The notes under the pieces were generated by a model that saw nothing but the letters and a program-made list of their open reading frames with translations, searched no databases and was not told the DNA's origin. 25,428 nt of DNA, taken from positions 1-25,428 of the forward strand of contig CAZHXA010000030.1 in NCBI GenBank assembly GCA_964536025.1, in the 5' to 3' direction. Source of the stretch: RGIG4576 sp964536025. GTDB lineage: Bacteria; Bacteroidota; Bacteroidia; Bacteroidales; Muribaculaceae. The position numbers were made by a program, and so were the translations under genes. This document shows positions 8,679 to 17,546 of the stretch, piece by piece. The number at the start of each line of letters is the position of its first letter. The first letter of the stretch is position 1.

Positions 8679-8769
8679 ATGCCGAAGGCATAGTAAACTG
8701 AAAACGAAAAAACTAATGCTGAAGGCATTACATTGCATATTAACCGCTACGTAAGGAAACGAAGTTTCC
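8679..8769. repeat. Cluster of three short hairpins with GAA loops
   Basis: Three perfect inverted repeats occur within 91 bases: ATGCC-GAA-GGCAT (8679-8691), TAATGC-TGAAG-GCATTA (8714-8730) and GGAAAC-GAA-GTTTCC (8755-8769). The first two also share most of their bases as direct repeats. All three would fold with GAA in the loop. The stretch between the LuxR and L31 genes (8583-8859) has no convincing ORF; these hairpins, the palindrome before them and the L31 terminator are what it holds. It could be a small RNA, a dispersed repeat unit or an mRNA 3' end; the function is unknown. Confidence 0.5.
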
Positions 8770-8789
8770 GCTTATTGGTCAAAAATAGG
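8770..8789 (+). repeat. Copy 1 of a 19-20 base repeat (inverted copy at 25292-25310)
   Basis: GCTTATTGGTCAAAAATAGG matches the reverse complement of 25292-25310 with a single one-base length difference in the A run. It directly abuts the third GAA-loop hairpin. Confidence 0.45.
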
Positions 8790-8798
8790 ATTAATTGC

Positions 8799-8828
8799 AA
8801 AAAAAAGATGTGTAAAAATACACATCTT
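8799..8828 (-). terminator. rpmE2: Rho-independent terminator of the L31 gene
   Basis: AAGATGTGTA (8805-8814) pairs with TACACATCTT (8819-8828) around a 4-base loop. On the minus strand the stem runs into a U tract encoded by the A run at 8799-8806. It lies 31 bases past the L31 stop codon. Confidence 0.85.
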
Positions 8829-8859
8829 CTTTAAATCTTTAAAATTTCTAAAGACCAAT

Positions 8860-9120
8860 TTATTTAGTCGCTTTCTTACGATTACCGTAACGACTCATGA
8901 ACTTATCTACGCGACCTGCAGTATCAACCAATTTTTGCTTACCAGTAAAGAAAGGGTGAGAAGCACTGGTGATTTCAAGTTTTACCAAAGGATAAGTTAC
9001 ACCATCGATTTCAATAGTTTCTTTTGCAGCAACTGTTGAACGAGTGATAAATGTTTCACCGTTTGACATATCTTTGAATACAACTTCGCGATAATTTGAT
9101 GGATGAATGTCTTTTTTCAT
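8860..9120 (-). CDS. rpmE2: 50S ribosomal protein L31 type B
   Basis: The 86-residue product is ribosomal protein L31 of the type B, zinc-free (C-) form. It has the start MKKDIHPSNYREVVFKD and the conserved SHPFFTGKQKLVDTAGRVDK followed by a basic tail. It contains no cysteine, so the CxxC zinc site of type A L31 is absent. The ATG at 9120 is chosen because the family starts at MKKDIHP; the open frame extends 17 codons further upstream but has no homology there. It stands alone on the minus strand with a -7 box at 9199-9192 and its own terminator. In bacteria with two L31 genes the C- form is often induced by zinc shortage; no second copy is visible here. Confidence 0.95.
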   Translation of the reverse strand: MKKDIHPSNYREVVFKDMSNGETFITRSTVAAKETIEIDGVTYPLVKLEITSASHPFFTGKQKLVDTAGRVDKFMSRYGNRKKATK

Positions 9121-9191
9121 TTTTATATTTCTTTTATTATTAATCAAATAACTGTCGTGCCGGTAATGCACATTATTCTTGTAATGGTTTG

Positions 9192-9199
9192 CAAATTTA
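9192..9199 (-). promoter_or_regulatory. rpmE2: -7 promoter box of the L31 gene
   Basis: On the minus strand the bases read TAAATTTG, matching TAnnTTTG, about 70 bases before the L31 start. At the -33 distance there is TTTT rather than TTTG. The leader of some 65 bases holds a small GTGC/GCAC stem near 9158-9172, too short to call a regulatory element. The region between this promoter and the nspC promoter (9200-9433) shows nothing else I can support. Confidence 0.6.
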
Positions 9200-9433
9200 C
9201 GAATACTTTTTTAATTAAAAAAATATTTTGAAAAGTTCCTTCGAAAAAAATCTATTTATAGCATTTTATAGTTCAACTGCATATAAAAAGTGAGGGGGTA
9301 AATTTACTTTTAATAAGGATTTCATTTTTATTATGGTTTATGATTTCATGCATTTATCAATACTTTTCACTGATTGTATAATAATTCGATATAGTACAAA
9401 AAATGATGAATAATAACAAAACACACTAAAAAA

Positions 9434-9465
9434 TTTGTCTAAGCTATTCTTACGAACTATTTTTG
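9434..9465 (+). promoter_or_regulatory. nspC: Bacteroidota-type promoter of nspC
   Basis: TTTG at 9434-9437 is followed after exactly 20 bases by TATTTTTG at 9458-9465, a full match to the -33/-7 pattern. The nspC ATG at 9491 is 25 bases further on. Confidence 0.8.
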
Positions 9466-9490
9466 CAACGCAAAACATTGATTTTTTTAT

Positions 9491-10639
9491 ATGAAAACAA
9501 ATTACCCCACTCCATATTATATCGTATATGAAGACCGCTTGCGACAAAACCTTGACCTTATCAAGCATGTACAGAAATCGGCAGACGTGGAAATTATCAT
9601 GGCTTTTAAAGCCAATGCATTGTGGCGTACTTTCCATATTTTCAGAGAATATGGAATTAAATCCACAGCAAGTTCACTCAACGAAATGCAACTTACTAAC
9701 GAAGAATTGCACCAAAAAGCTCATTCCTATTGTCCGGTTTATACCGATGCCACAATAGACAAATTTATAAACGGCAGTTCTCACATTACATTCAACTCTT
9801 TGCAACAATTCAAACGTTACAAAAATCGTGTTGCCAAACATAACAAAGATAATAGAAATGAAATGGTGAGTTGCGGGCTTCGCATCAACCCCATGTATTC
9901 AGTAGTTGATACCGATATATACAATCCAAGCAGTCCAGGTTCTCGTTTCGGGGTAGTTGCCAACGATATAACCGAATTACCAGAAGGTCTTGAAGGGTTT
10001 CATTTTCATGCTTTATGCGAATCCTCTTCTTACGACTTAGAAAAAGTTCTTAATGAAGTTGAAAAACAATTCGGAACATTTTTGCCAAAATTAAAATGGT
10101 TAAATATGGGAGGAGGACACCTTATGACTCGCAAAGGATACAATACAGAACACCTTATATCACTATTAAAAGGGTTTAACGCCAAATATCCAAACCTTAA
10201 ATTAATCCTTGAACCGGGAAGTGCATTTACTTGGCGTACAGGTGATTTAATATCTTCTGTGGTAGATGTAGTTTCAAACAGTGGCATAAAAACAGCAATT
10301 GTAGACGTTTCGTTTGCTTGCCATATGCCAGACTGTCTCGAAATGCCATACCAACCAACAATAAGCGAAGCCTTACTTGAAACAGATAAAACAAAACCAA
10401 CTTACAGAATAGGAGGCAACTCTTGTTTAAGTGGCGACTTTGTTGGCGACTGGAGTTTTGAACATGAATTAAGAGAAGGAGATATATTGACTTTTGAAGA
10501 CATGAACCACTACACAACCGTTAAAACACACATGTTCAACGGAATACAACATCCCGCAATATTATTCCAACACAAAGACGGCAAAGTGGAAGTGCTTCGC
10601 GAATTCACTTATGAAGACTATAAATCACGCATGAGCTGA
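9491..10639 (+). CDS. nspC: Carboxynorspermidine/carboxyspermidine decarboxylase
   Basis: This 382-residue enzyme is a PLP-dependent, alanine-racemase-fold decarboxylase. It removes CO2 from carboxyspermidine or carboxynorspermidine, the last step of the alternative polyamine route used by Bacteroidota. The PLP lysine is Lys40 in IIMAFKANAL, the phosphate-binding glycine loop is LNMGGGHL, and the substrate-side Cys is probably Cys312 in NSCLSGDF. Length and start (TPYYIVYEDRLRQNL) are typical for NspC. The partner dehydrogenase (carboxyspermidine dehydrogenase) is not in this window. It has its own strong promoter. Its last 22 bases overlap the 3' end of the opposite-strand oxidoreductase gene, with no terminator between them. 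Confidence 0.94.
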   Translation: MKTNYPTPYYIVYEDRLRQNLDLIKHVQKSADVEIIMAFKANALWRTFHIFREYGIKSTASSLNEMQLTNEELHQKAHSYCPVYTDATIDKFINGSSHITFNSLQQFKRYKNRVAKHNKDNRNEMVSCGLRINPMYSVVDTDIYNPSSPGSRFGVVANDITELPEGLEGFHFHALCESSSYDLEKVLNEVEKQFGTFLPKLKWLNMGGGHLMTRKGYNTEHLISLLKGFNAKYPNLKLILEPGSAFTWRTGDLISSVVDVVSNSGIKTAIVDVSFACHMPDCLEMPYQPTISEALLETDKTKPTYRIGGNSCLSGDFVGDWSFEHELREGDILTFEDMNHYTTVKTHMFNGIQHPAILFQHKDGKVEVLREFTYEDYKSRMS

Positions 10640-12189
10640 TTATAAACAGCTTCAGCACAACGCTCACCGTCTATGGCTGCAGAAACAATACCTCCGGCAT
10701 AACCGGCACCCTCTCCACACGGATACAAGCCCTTGATTTCAATATGATTAAGGGCTTCTTTATCTCGAGGAATTCGCACCGGAGCCGATGTTCGTGTTTC
10801 CATACCTATCACTATTGCATCGTTAGTTAAGAAACCATGAGCCGATCGACCAAAGACCTTAAATCCTTTACGAAGTCGAGAACTTATGTATTTCGGCATC
10901 CATTGGTCAAGACGAGAAGATTGGATTCCGGGAGCATAAGACGTTCGAGGCAAATCTTTTGACAAGCGACCTTCAACAAAATCAAGCATGCGTTGTGCTC
11001 CTGCCTTCTGTGATTTTCCGGCAGCCTCATAACACACTCGTTCAACATCCTCTTGATACTTCATCATAGCAAGTTCTCCATAGCGAGCATATTTTTCATC
11101 AAGGTCTTCGGGGTGAATTTCAACCACCATGCCTGAATTAGCCCATTGTGTACCACGATTGGACGGAGACATGCCATTTACAACGAGTTGGTCTTTTCCA
11201 CTCGCAGCCGGAACAATAAAACCTCCAGGACACATACAAAAAGAATAAACGCCCCTACCATCTACCTGAGTAACAAAATTATATTCTGCTGCAGGCAAAT
11301 ATTTTCCTCTACCATTTGGATTGTGATATTGAATACAGTCTATTACATGTTGTGGATGTTCCAATCTTACGCCTACCGCTATACCTTTAGCTTCTATTTT
11401 TATAGATTTTTCATTCAACATGGAATATACATCGCGAGCCGAATGACCGGTAGCAAGTATTACCGGCCCCATAAATTCCGCACCACCTTCACATCTCACG
11501 CCGATTGCATCATTGCCTTTCAACAAAATATCATTTACAAGTGTATTAAAATAAACTTCTCCACCACACGAAATAATGGTTTCACGCATAGCCTTAATTA
11601 CCGAAGGCAACTTGTCGGTACCGATATGCGGATGAGCATCTACAAGAATATCTTCGCTTGCTCCATGCTGATGAAAAATACCCAAAATTCGGTCAATAGA
11701 ACCACGTTTCTTGCTACGAGTATATAATTTACCATCGGAATAAGCTCCGGCACCTCCCTCTCCAAAACAATAATTTGAATTTGGGTCTACGATACCTTCC
11801 CTTGAAATTTTTGCCACATCACGAAGTCTTTCATGAACATCTTTCCCTCTTTCAAGTACAATAGGTTTAATACCCAATTCTATAAGCCTTAATGCGGCAA
11901 ACAGTCCTCCGGGTCCTGCACCCACAACAATAGCTTGCGGCTTACCGGAAACATTGTTATACATTATGGGAACTACAAGAGGTGTGTTATCTGGTTCTTC
12001 ATCAATATACACACGAACTTTAAGATTTACCATCACATTGCGTTGACGTGCATCGATGGAACGTTTTATTACACGAACTGACTTAATGCGATTGGCATCT
12101 ACATCAAATTGTGTGGATATATATAATTTTAATTCATCGGGAACTGCCGATGTGCGAGGATTTACTCTTATTTGATATTCCTGTATCAT
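10618..12189 (-). CDS. FAD-dependent oxidoreductase (COG2509-type, uncharacterised dehydrogenase)
   Basis: The 523-residue protein has an N-terminal domain of about 80 residues followed by a Rossmann FAD-binding motif, VVGAGPGGLFAALRL, at residues 88-102 with ERGKDVHERL after the second strand. A second FAD contact lies near the C-terminus (PCGEGAGYAGGIVSAAIDG). The middle holds the signature YCFGEGGAGAYSDGKLYTR of this family of uncharacterised FAD-dependent dehydrogenases. The substrate is unknown; it is probably cytoplasmic since no signal peptide or membrane segment is seen. The ATG at 12189 is preceded by a -7 box on the same strand. It is divergent from purL and convergent with nspC; neither neighbour explains its role. 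Confidence 0.9.
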   Translation of the reverse strand: MIQEYQIRVNPRTSAVPDELKLYISTQFDVDANRIKSVRVIKRSIDARQRNVMVNLKVRVYIDEEPDNTPLVVPIMYNNVSGKPQAIVVGAGPGGLFAALRLIELGIKPIVLERGKDVHERLRDVAKISREGIVDPNSNYCFGEGGAGAYSDGKLYTRSKKRGSIDRILGIFHQHGASEDILVDAHPHIGTDKLPSVIKAMRETIISCGGEVYFNTLVNDILLKGNDAIGVRCEGGAEFMGPVILATGHSARDVYSMLNEKSIKIEAKGIAVGVRLEHPQHVIDCIQYHNPNGRGKYLPAAEYNFVTQVDGRGVYSFCMCPGGFIVPAASGKDQLVVNGMSPSNRGTQWANSGMVVEIHPEDLDEKYARYGELAMMKYQEDVERVCYEAAGKSQKAGAQRMLDFVEGRLSKDLPRTSYAPGIQSSRLDQWMPKYISSRLRKGFKVFGRSAHGFLTNDAIVIGMETRTSAPVRIPRDKEALNHIEIKGLYPCGEGAGYAGGIVSAAIDGERCAEAVYNQLMRDL

Positions 12190-12208
12190 TAAATCTTTAT
12201 TTTGCAGT

Positions 12209-12216
12209 CAAAATTA
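12209..12216 (-). promoter_or_regulatory. -7 promoter box of the FAD oxidoreductase gene
   Basis: The minus strand reads TAATTTTG, fitting TAnnTTTG, 19 bases before the ATG at 12189. The -33 element is weak. Confidence 0.5.
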
Positions 12217-12239
12217 GTGCTTTTCTGTGATATTTTCAT

Positions 12240-12247
12240 TAACTTTG
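12240..12247 (+). promoter_or_regulatory. purL: -7 promoter box of the purL cluster
   Basis: TAACTTTG fits TAnnTTTG and lies 43 bases before the purL ATG. No clean TTTG is found at the -33 distance. The opposite-strand -7 box is only about 25 bases away, so the two promoters lie back to back. No purine riboswitch is seen in the short leader. Confidence 0.55.
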
Positions 12248-12290
12248 CAATAATTATTACGTAATATAAACCCAATCCTATAATAACATT

Positions 12291-15200
12291 ATGATAACGT
12301 TCTTTAAAAAAGGGGCAAAAACAATTTTTGCTGTCGAATCAGACCATAAATTGTCCCAAAATGAAGTGGAAAAATTTGATTGGCTGTTTGACGGTGCAAA
12401 AGTTTTGTCCGGTTCATCGGTGAAAGGTACCTATGTAGGTCCTCGTCGCGAAATGATAACGCCATGGAGTACCAATGCAGTTGAAATAACACAAAACATG
12501 GGTATCAACGGTATTTCACGCATAGAAGAATTTGCTTATGCCGGAAATGAGACTCCTGAACATGATAAAATGTTGCAACGTGTTTACAATGGATTGAATA
12601 AAGACATTTTCACTATTACCAAAACTCCCGAAGAAATCGTTTACATCGACAACCTTGAAGAATATAACGTAAAAGAAGGTTTAGCTTTAAGCCCTGAAGA
12701 AATCGATTATTTAAAGGGATTGAGCGAAAAATTGGGACGCTCGTTAACCGATAGCGAAGTATTCGGTTTTTCTCAAGTAAATTCAGAACACTGTCGTCAC
12801 AAAATATTCAACGGAACTTTTATAATCGACGGAAAAGAACAACCTATGTCGTTGTTCAAAATGATTAAAAAGACATCTCAAGAAAACCCTAACGGACTCG
12901 TTTCGGCTTATAAAGACAACGTAGCATTCGTTAAAGGTCCAAAAATAGAACAATTTGCTCCAAAAAGCGGAGATAAACCCGACTTCTTTGAAGTAAAAGA
13001 TATTAACTCTGTAATATCACTAAAAGCTGAAACCCACAACTTCCCTACAACAGTTGAACCATTTAACGGTGCTGCAACCGGTTCAGGTGGCGAAATACGC
13101 GATCGTTTAGGTGGAGGTAAAGCCAGTCTTCCTCTTGCCGGAACAGCCGTTTACATGACTTCATATCCACGTATGACTGCCGACCGTGCATGGGAGCTAT
13201 GTACAATGCCTCCACGCAAATGGTTGTACCAAACTCCGGAAGAAATCCTTATCAAGGCTTCTAATGGAGCAAGTGATTTCGGTAACAAATACGGTCAACC
13301 TCTTATTTGTGGCTCATTGTTGACGTTCGAGCATGAAGAAAACGGAGAGCAATTTGCGTACGACAAAGTTATCATGCTTGCAGGTGGTGTAGGTTTTGCT
13401 AATAAACGAGATGCAATAAAAGGCACACCGAAACCGGGACAAGACGTAGTTTTGATGGGTGGTGACAATTATCGCATCGGTATGGGTGGCGGAGCCGTTT
13501 CTTCGGTCAACACAGGACAATATGCCAATGCAATTGAATTGAATGCCATACAACGTGCAAACCCTGAAATGCAAAAACGTGTATCAAACGTAATACGCAC
13601 ACTTGCAGAATCAGACAACAACCCAATCGTATCAATCCACGACCACGGTGCAGGTGGACACTTGAACGCTTTATCAGAATTGGTTGAAGCAACAGGTGGA
13701 AAAATCAACATTGGAGCACTTCCGGTTGGAGACCCTACCCTTTCGTCAAAAGAAATAATCGGAAACGAAAGCCAAGAACGAATGGGTATGGTTGTTGAAG
13801 ATAAAGACATCGACCAAATACGCAAAATCGCAGAACGCGAACGTGCTCCGTTCTATGTTGTGGGTAACACAACCGGTGACGACCGTTTTGTTTTTGAGCA
13901 AAAAGACGGAGTTCGCCCTATCGATTTAGGAATGAAAGATATGTTTGGAAGCTCTCCAAAAACCATAATGCGTGACATCACCAAAGAACGCAAAACAGAA
14001 AATGCCGTTTACGAAGTTTCCAAACTAAACGAATATATCGAAAACGTACTACAACTTGAAGCTGTGGCATGTAAAGATTGGCTAACAAATAAAGTTGACC
14101 GTTCGGTTACAGGTCGTATTGCACGCCAACAATGCCAAGGTGAAATTCAATTGCCACTAAGTGATTGTGGCGTGGTCGCTCTTGATTACACTGGCAAAAG
14201 TGGTATTGCAACCTCTATAGGTCATGCTCCGCAAGTAGCGTTAGCCGACCCTAAAGCGGGTTCTATACTTTCTATTGCAGAAGCACTCACCAATATAGCA
14301 GGAGCAAATTTAAAAAATGGATTAAAGAGTGTATCTTTAAGTGCAAACTGGATGTGGCCATGTCGCAACGACGGCGAAGATGCTGCATTATATAGTGCTG
14401 TAAAAGCTTGTAGTGATTTTGCTTGTGCCTTAGGTATAAATATTCCTACAGGAAAAGACAGCCTTTCAATGACTCAAAAATATGGTGATAAGAAAATTCT
14501 TGCTCCGGGTACGGTAATCATTTCTGCCGGTGCCGAAGTTAAAGACGTAAGAAAAACCGTTTCTCCTGTAATACAAGCCAAAGAAAGTGCTATCTATTAT
14601 GTAGATTTTTCAGGTGATGAAATGAATTTAGGAGGTTCAGCATTTGCTCAAACTCTCAATAAAGTTGGTAATGATGTTCCTAACGTTAAATCTGCCGAAT
14701 ATTTTGCAAAAGCATTTAATGCAATTCAAAAATTGGTAAACAAGAAGCAACTTCTTGCATTACACGACGTTTCTGCCGGAGGAATGTTGACTGCTCTTTT
14801 GGAAATGACATTCGCTAACACAAAAGGCGGTCTTGACGTAACTCTTGACGAATTTGCCAATGATGACATGATAAAAGTTTTATTTGCCGAAAATCCTGCA
14901 GTGTTGATTCAAATAGCCGACAAAAACGCAGAAAGTGTATTGGCTACATTGGCTGAATCGGGAATTAAAGCATTAAAAGTTGCTGTTCCGTCAAGCGAAC
15001 GCAACATCGTTATTAATCACGCAGGAAATGAATATATGTTGTTTATCGACCACTTACGTGATTTATGGTTCAAAACTTCTTATTTATTGGATTGCAAACA
15101 AAGTGGTGAAAAATGTGCCACTTTACGATACGAAAATTATAAGAAACAACCGATACGTTACCGTTTTCCTGCCGGATTTAAAGGAAATGCATCAGCTTAC

Positions 15201-15986
15201 GGCATTGAAGGATTCCGCCATGCTCCAAGTGGCATAAAAGCTGCCATAATACGAGAAAAAGGCGTAAACGGCGACCGCGAAATGGCTTATTCATTATATT
15301 ACGCAGGTTTTGACGTAAAAGATGTTCATATGACCGACTTAATGAGTGGAAGAGAAACTCTTGACGACGTTAATATGATTGTTTTCTGTGGTGGTTTCTC
15401 TAACTCCGACGTTCTTGGCTCGGCTAAAGGTTGGGCTGGTGGTTTCTTGTGGAACGATACGGCAAAACAAACATTGAAAAAATTCTATGAGAGAGAAGAT
15501 ACTTTAAGTCTTGGTGTGTGCAACGGCTGTCAAGTTATGATGGAATTAAACTTAATAGCTCCGGAACACACAAAACGAATCAAAATGTTACATAACGATT
15601 CACACAAATTTGAATCTCAATTCTTAGGTGTAACCATTCCTGAAAATAACTCTGTAATGTTTGGTTCTCTTTCCGGTTCTAAATTAGGTATATGGGTTGC
15701 TCACGGAGAAGGTAAATTCTATTTGCCAGAATCGGCAGACAAATACAACGTCGTTTTACAATATTCTTACAAATCATATCCGGGCAATCCTAATGGTTCA
15801 CCTCGTGCCGTCGCAGGTCTTGCTTCAGCCGATGGTCGTCACCTTGCAATGATGCCTCACTTGGAACGTGCAATCTTCCCTTGGCAATGTGCTTATTATC
15901 CTGAAACACGTAAACGTAATGACGTAACTCCGTGGATTGAAGGTTTCGTAAATGCACGCAAATGGATAGAAAAAAACAAAAAATAA
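12291..15986 (+). CDS. purL: Phosphoribosylformylglycinamidine synthase (FGAM synthetase, large type)
   Basis: At 1231 residues this is the single-chain PurL, which carries out the fourth step of de novo purine synthesis: FGAR plus glutamine and ATP gives FGAM. The N-terminal and FGAM synthetase parts show SQVNSEHCRHKIFNGTF, the ATP-site segment KAETHNFPTTVEPFNGAATG and IHDHGAGGHLNALSELVE. The second AIRS-like half has LALHDVSAGGM. The C-terminal class I glutaminase begins near residue 980 and has the nucleophile Cys1077 in LGVCNGCQVM and the later VAHGEGKFY and PHLERAIFPWQ segments. Nothing is missing. It is the first gene of a plus-strand run; purH starts 19 bases after its stop. Confidence 0.97.
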   Translation: MITFFKKGAKTIFAVESDHKLSQNEVEKFDWLFDGAKVLSGSSVKGTYVGPRREMITPWSTNAVEITQNMGINGISRIEEFAYAGNETPEHDKMLQRVYNGLNKDIFTITKTPEEIVYIDNLEEYNVKEGLALSPEEIDYLKGLSEKLGRSLTDSEVFGFSQVNSEHCRHKIFNGTFIIDGKEQPMSLFKMIKKTSQENPNGLVSAYKDNVAFVKGPKIEQFAPKSGDKPDFFEVKDINSVISLKAETHNFPTTVEPFNGAATGSGGEIRDRLGGGKASLPLAGTAVYMTSYPRMTADRAWELCTMPPRKWLYQTPEEILIKASNGASDFGNKYGQPLICGSLLTFEHEENGEQFAYDKVIMLAGGVGFANKRDAIKGTPKPGQDVVLMGGDNYRIGMGGGAVSSVNTGQYANAIELNAIQRANPEMQKRVSNVIRTLAESDNNPIVSIHDHGAGGHLNALSELVEATGGKINIGALPVGDPTLSSKEIIGNESQERMGMVVEDKDIDQIRKIAERERAPFYVVGNTTGDDRFVFEQKDGVRPIDLGMKDMFGSSPKTIMRDITKERKTENAVYEVSKLNEYIENVLQLEAVACKDWLTNKVDRSVTGRIARQQCQGEIQLPLSDCGVVALDYTGKSGIATSIGHAPQVALADPKAGSILSIAEALTNIAGANLKNGLKSVSLSANWMWPCRNDGEDAALYSAVKACSDFACALGINIPTGKDSLSMTQKYGDKKILAPGTVIISAGAEVKDVRKTVSPVIQAKESAIYYVDFSGDEMNLGGSAFAQTLNKVGNDVPNVKSAEYFAKAFNAIQKLVNKKQLLALHDVSAGGMLTALLEMTFANTKGGLDVTLDEFANDDMIKVLFAENPAVLIQIADKNAESVLATLAESGIKALKVAVPSSERNIVINHAGNEYMLFIDHLRDLWFKTSYLLDCKQSGEKCATLRYENYKKQPIRYRFPAGFKGNASAYGIEGFRHAPSGIKAAIIREKGVNGDREMAYSLYYAGFDVKDVHMTDLMSGRETLDDVNMIVFCGGFSNSDVLGSAKGWAGGFLWNDTAKQTLKKFYEREDTLSLGVCNGCQVMMELNLIAPEHTKRIKMLHNDSHKFESQFLGVTIPENNSVMFGSLSGSKLGIWVAHGEGKFYLPESADKYNVVLQYSYKSYPGNPNGSPRAVAGLASADGRHLAMMPHLERAIFPWQCAYYPETRKRNDVTPWIEGFVNARKWIEKNKK

Positions 15987-16005
15987 TTAAACATCAGATA
16001 CAGCA

Positions 16006-17532
16006 ATGGCAGAAAAAAAACAAATAAAAACAGCTTTAATATCGGTCTTTTACAAAGACGGATTGGATAAAATATTGGAACTTCTAAATAAAAACGGTGT
16101 TAAATTCCTTTCAACCGGAGGTACTCAATCTTTTATACAAAGTTTAGGATACGACTGCGAAGCAGTGGAAGACTTAACCGGATATCCATCAATTTTAGGA
16201 GGAAGAGTGAAAACTCTTCATCCTAAAGTATTTGGAGGAATATTGAACCGTCGCGATAACGAAGGCGACCAAAATCAAATTGCACAATACGAAATACCTG
16301 AAATAGACTTGGTAATCGTTGACCTATATCCATTTGAAGCAACCGTTGCTTCTGGTGCATCTGAAGCCGATATTATCGAAAAAATCGACATAGGCGGTAT
16401 TTCTTTGATTCGTGCAGCTGCTAAAAACTTTAAAGATGTTGTTATTGTTGCTTCCAAAGCTCAATATGAACCTCTTTATGAAAAATTACAAGCCAATGGT
16501 AATGCATCTACTACATTGGAAGACAGAAAATGGTTCGCAAAAGAAGCGTTTGCAGTGTCAAGTGCTTACGACAGCCACATTTTCAATTATTTCGACAAAG
16601 ATGAAACTTCGGCTCTTCGTTTCACCGTTAATGGTGCAAAAGTTATGAGATATGGCGAAAATCCTCACCAAAAAGGATATTTCTTTGGCGATTTCGATGC
16701 CATGTTTACACAACTTCACGGCAAAGAAATTTCTTACAACAACTTGCTTGACATCGATGCAGCCGTTAATTTGATAAGCGATTTCAATGAAACAACATTT
16801 GCCATATTAAAACACAACAACGCTTGTGGTTTGGCATCTCGCGATTCTGTACTTGATGCTTGGAAAGACGCTCTTGCAGGCGACCCTGTTTCAGCTTTTG
16901 GAGGTGTTCTAATCACTAACGCTGAAGTAGATAAAGCAACTGCTGAAGAAATGAACAAAATTTTCTTTGAAGTATGTATTGCTCCTTCTTATACCGAAGA
17001 TGCTCTTGAAGTACTTAAACAAAAGAAAAACCGTATCATTCTTATACAAAAAAACAATGAACGTCCTACTATGCAATATCGCACAGTGCTTAACGGTGCA
17101 TTAGGTCAAGAAAGAGACTCTCATGTAGAAAAACCTGAAGAACTTGAAACTGTAACAACAAAGGCTGTAGACCCTGCTCAAATCGAGGATTTATTGTTTG
17201 CCAATAAGATTGTTAAACATAGCAAGAGCAACGCTATCGTATTTGCTAAAAACAAGCAACTTTTAGCAAGTGGAATAGGACAAACTTCACGCGTAGACTC
17301 TACAAAACAAGCTATCGAAAAGGCTCATAGCTTTGGCTTTGACTTAAATGGTGCCGTCATAGCTTCGGATGCGTTCTTCCCATTTGCCGATTGCGTAGAA
17401 TTAGCACACACAGCCGGTGTTAATGCTGTTATTCAACCCGGTGGCTCTATAAGAGATAATGAGACTATCGAATATTGCAACAACAACGGCATGGCTATGG
17501 TTATGACACATATCCGCCACTTTAAACACTAA
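16006..17532 (+). CDS. purH: Bifunctional AICAR transformylase / IMP cyclohydrolase
   Basis: The 508-residue protein performs the last two steps of IMP synthesis: 10-formyl-THF-dependent formylation of AICAR, then ring closure. The N-terminal cyclohydrolase (MGS-like) domain covers about residues 1-195 and has LLNKNGVKFLSTGGTQ, GGRVKTLHPKVFGGIL and PFEATVASGA. The transformylase domain has RYGENPHQKGYF, ILKHNNACGLA and DPVSAFGG, the Lys-His pair KHNNAC being the catalytic segment. The C-terminus AVIQPGGSIRDNE with TGIRHFKH-like ending (here THIRHFKH) is typical. It follows purL by 19 bases and precedes mreB by 14, so purine and cell-shape genes are probably on one transcript. Confidence 0.97.
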   Translation: MAEKKQIKTALISVFYKDGLDKILELLNKNGVKFLSTGGTQSFIQSLGYDCEAVEDLTGYPSILGGRVKTLHPKVFGGILNRRDNEGDQNQIAQYEIPEIDLVIVDLYPFEATVASGASEADIIEKIDIGGISLIRAAAKNFKDVVIVASKAQYEPLYEKLQANGNASTTLEDRKWFAKEAFAVSSAYDSHIFNYFDKDETSALRFTVNGAKVMRYGENPHQKGYFFGDFDAMFTQLHGKEISYNNLLDIDAAVNLISDFNETTFAILKHNNACGLASRDSVLDAWKDALAGDPVSAFGGVLITNAEVDKATAEEMNKIFFEVCIAPSYTEDALEVLKQKKNRIILIQKNNERPTMQYRTVLNGALGQERDSHVEKPEELETVTTKAVDPAQIEDLLFANKIVKHSKSNAIVFAKNKQLLASGIGQTSRVDSTKQAIEKAHSFGFDLNGAVIASDAFFPFADCVELAHTAGVNAVIQPGGSIRDNETIEYCNNNGMAMVMTHIRHFKH

Positions 17533-17546
17533 AAAGCAAAACCATT

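Noticed and set aside
8588..9340. A 15-base direct repeat (TTTTATTATGGTTTA at 8588-8602 and 9326-9340) flanking the L31 gene
   Set aside because: The repeat is AT-rich and short, L31 is a core gene, and no element ends are visible, so an insertion event is not supported.
11146..11727. A 193-codon plus-strand ORF inside the FAD oxidoreductase gene
   Set aside because: It is antisense to a gene with clear FAD-binding motifs, has no recognisable domain and an odd Tyr/Ile/Thr/Arg-rich composition.
13469..13825. A 118-codon minus-strand ORF inside purL
   Set aside because: It mirrors the well-conserved FGAM synthetase sequence and has no promoter or family match; several similar shadow frames occur in purL and purH.
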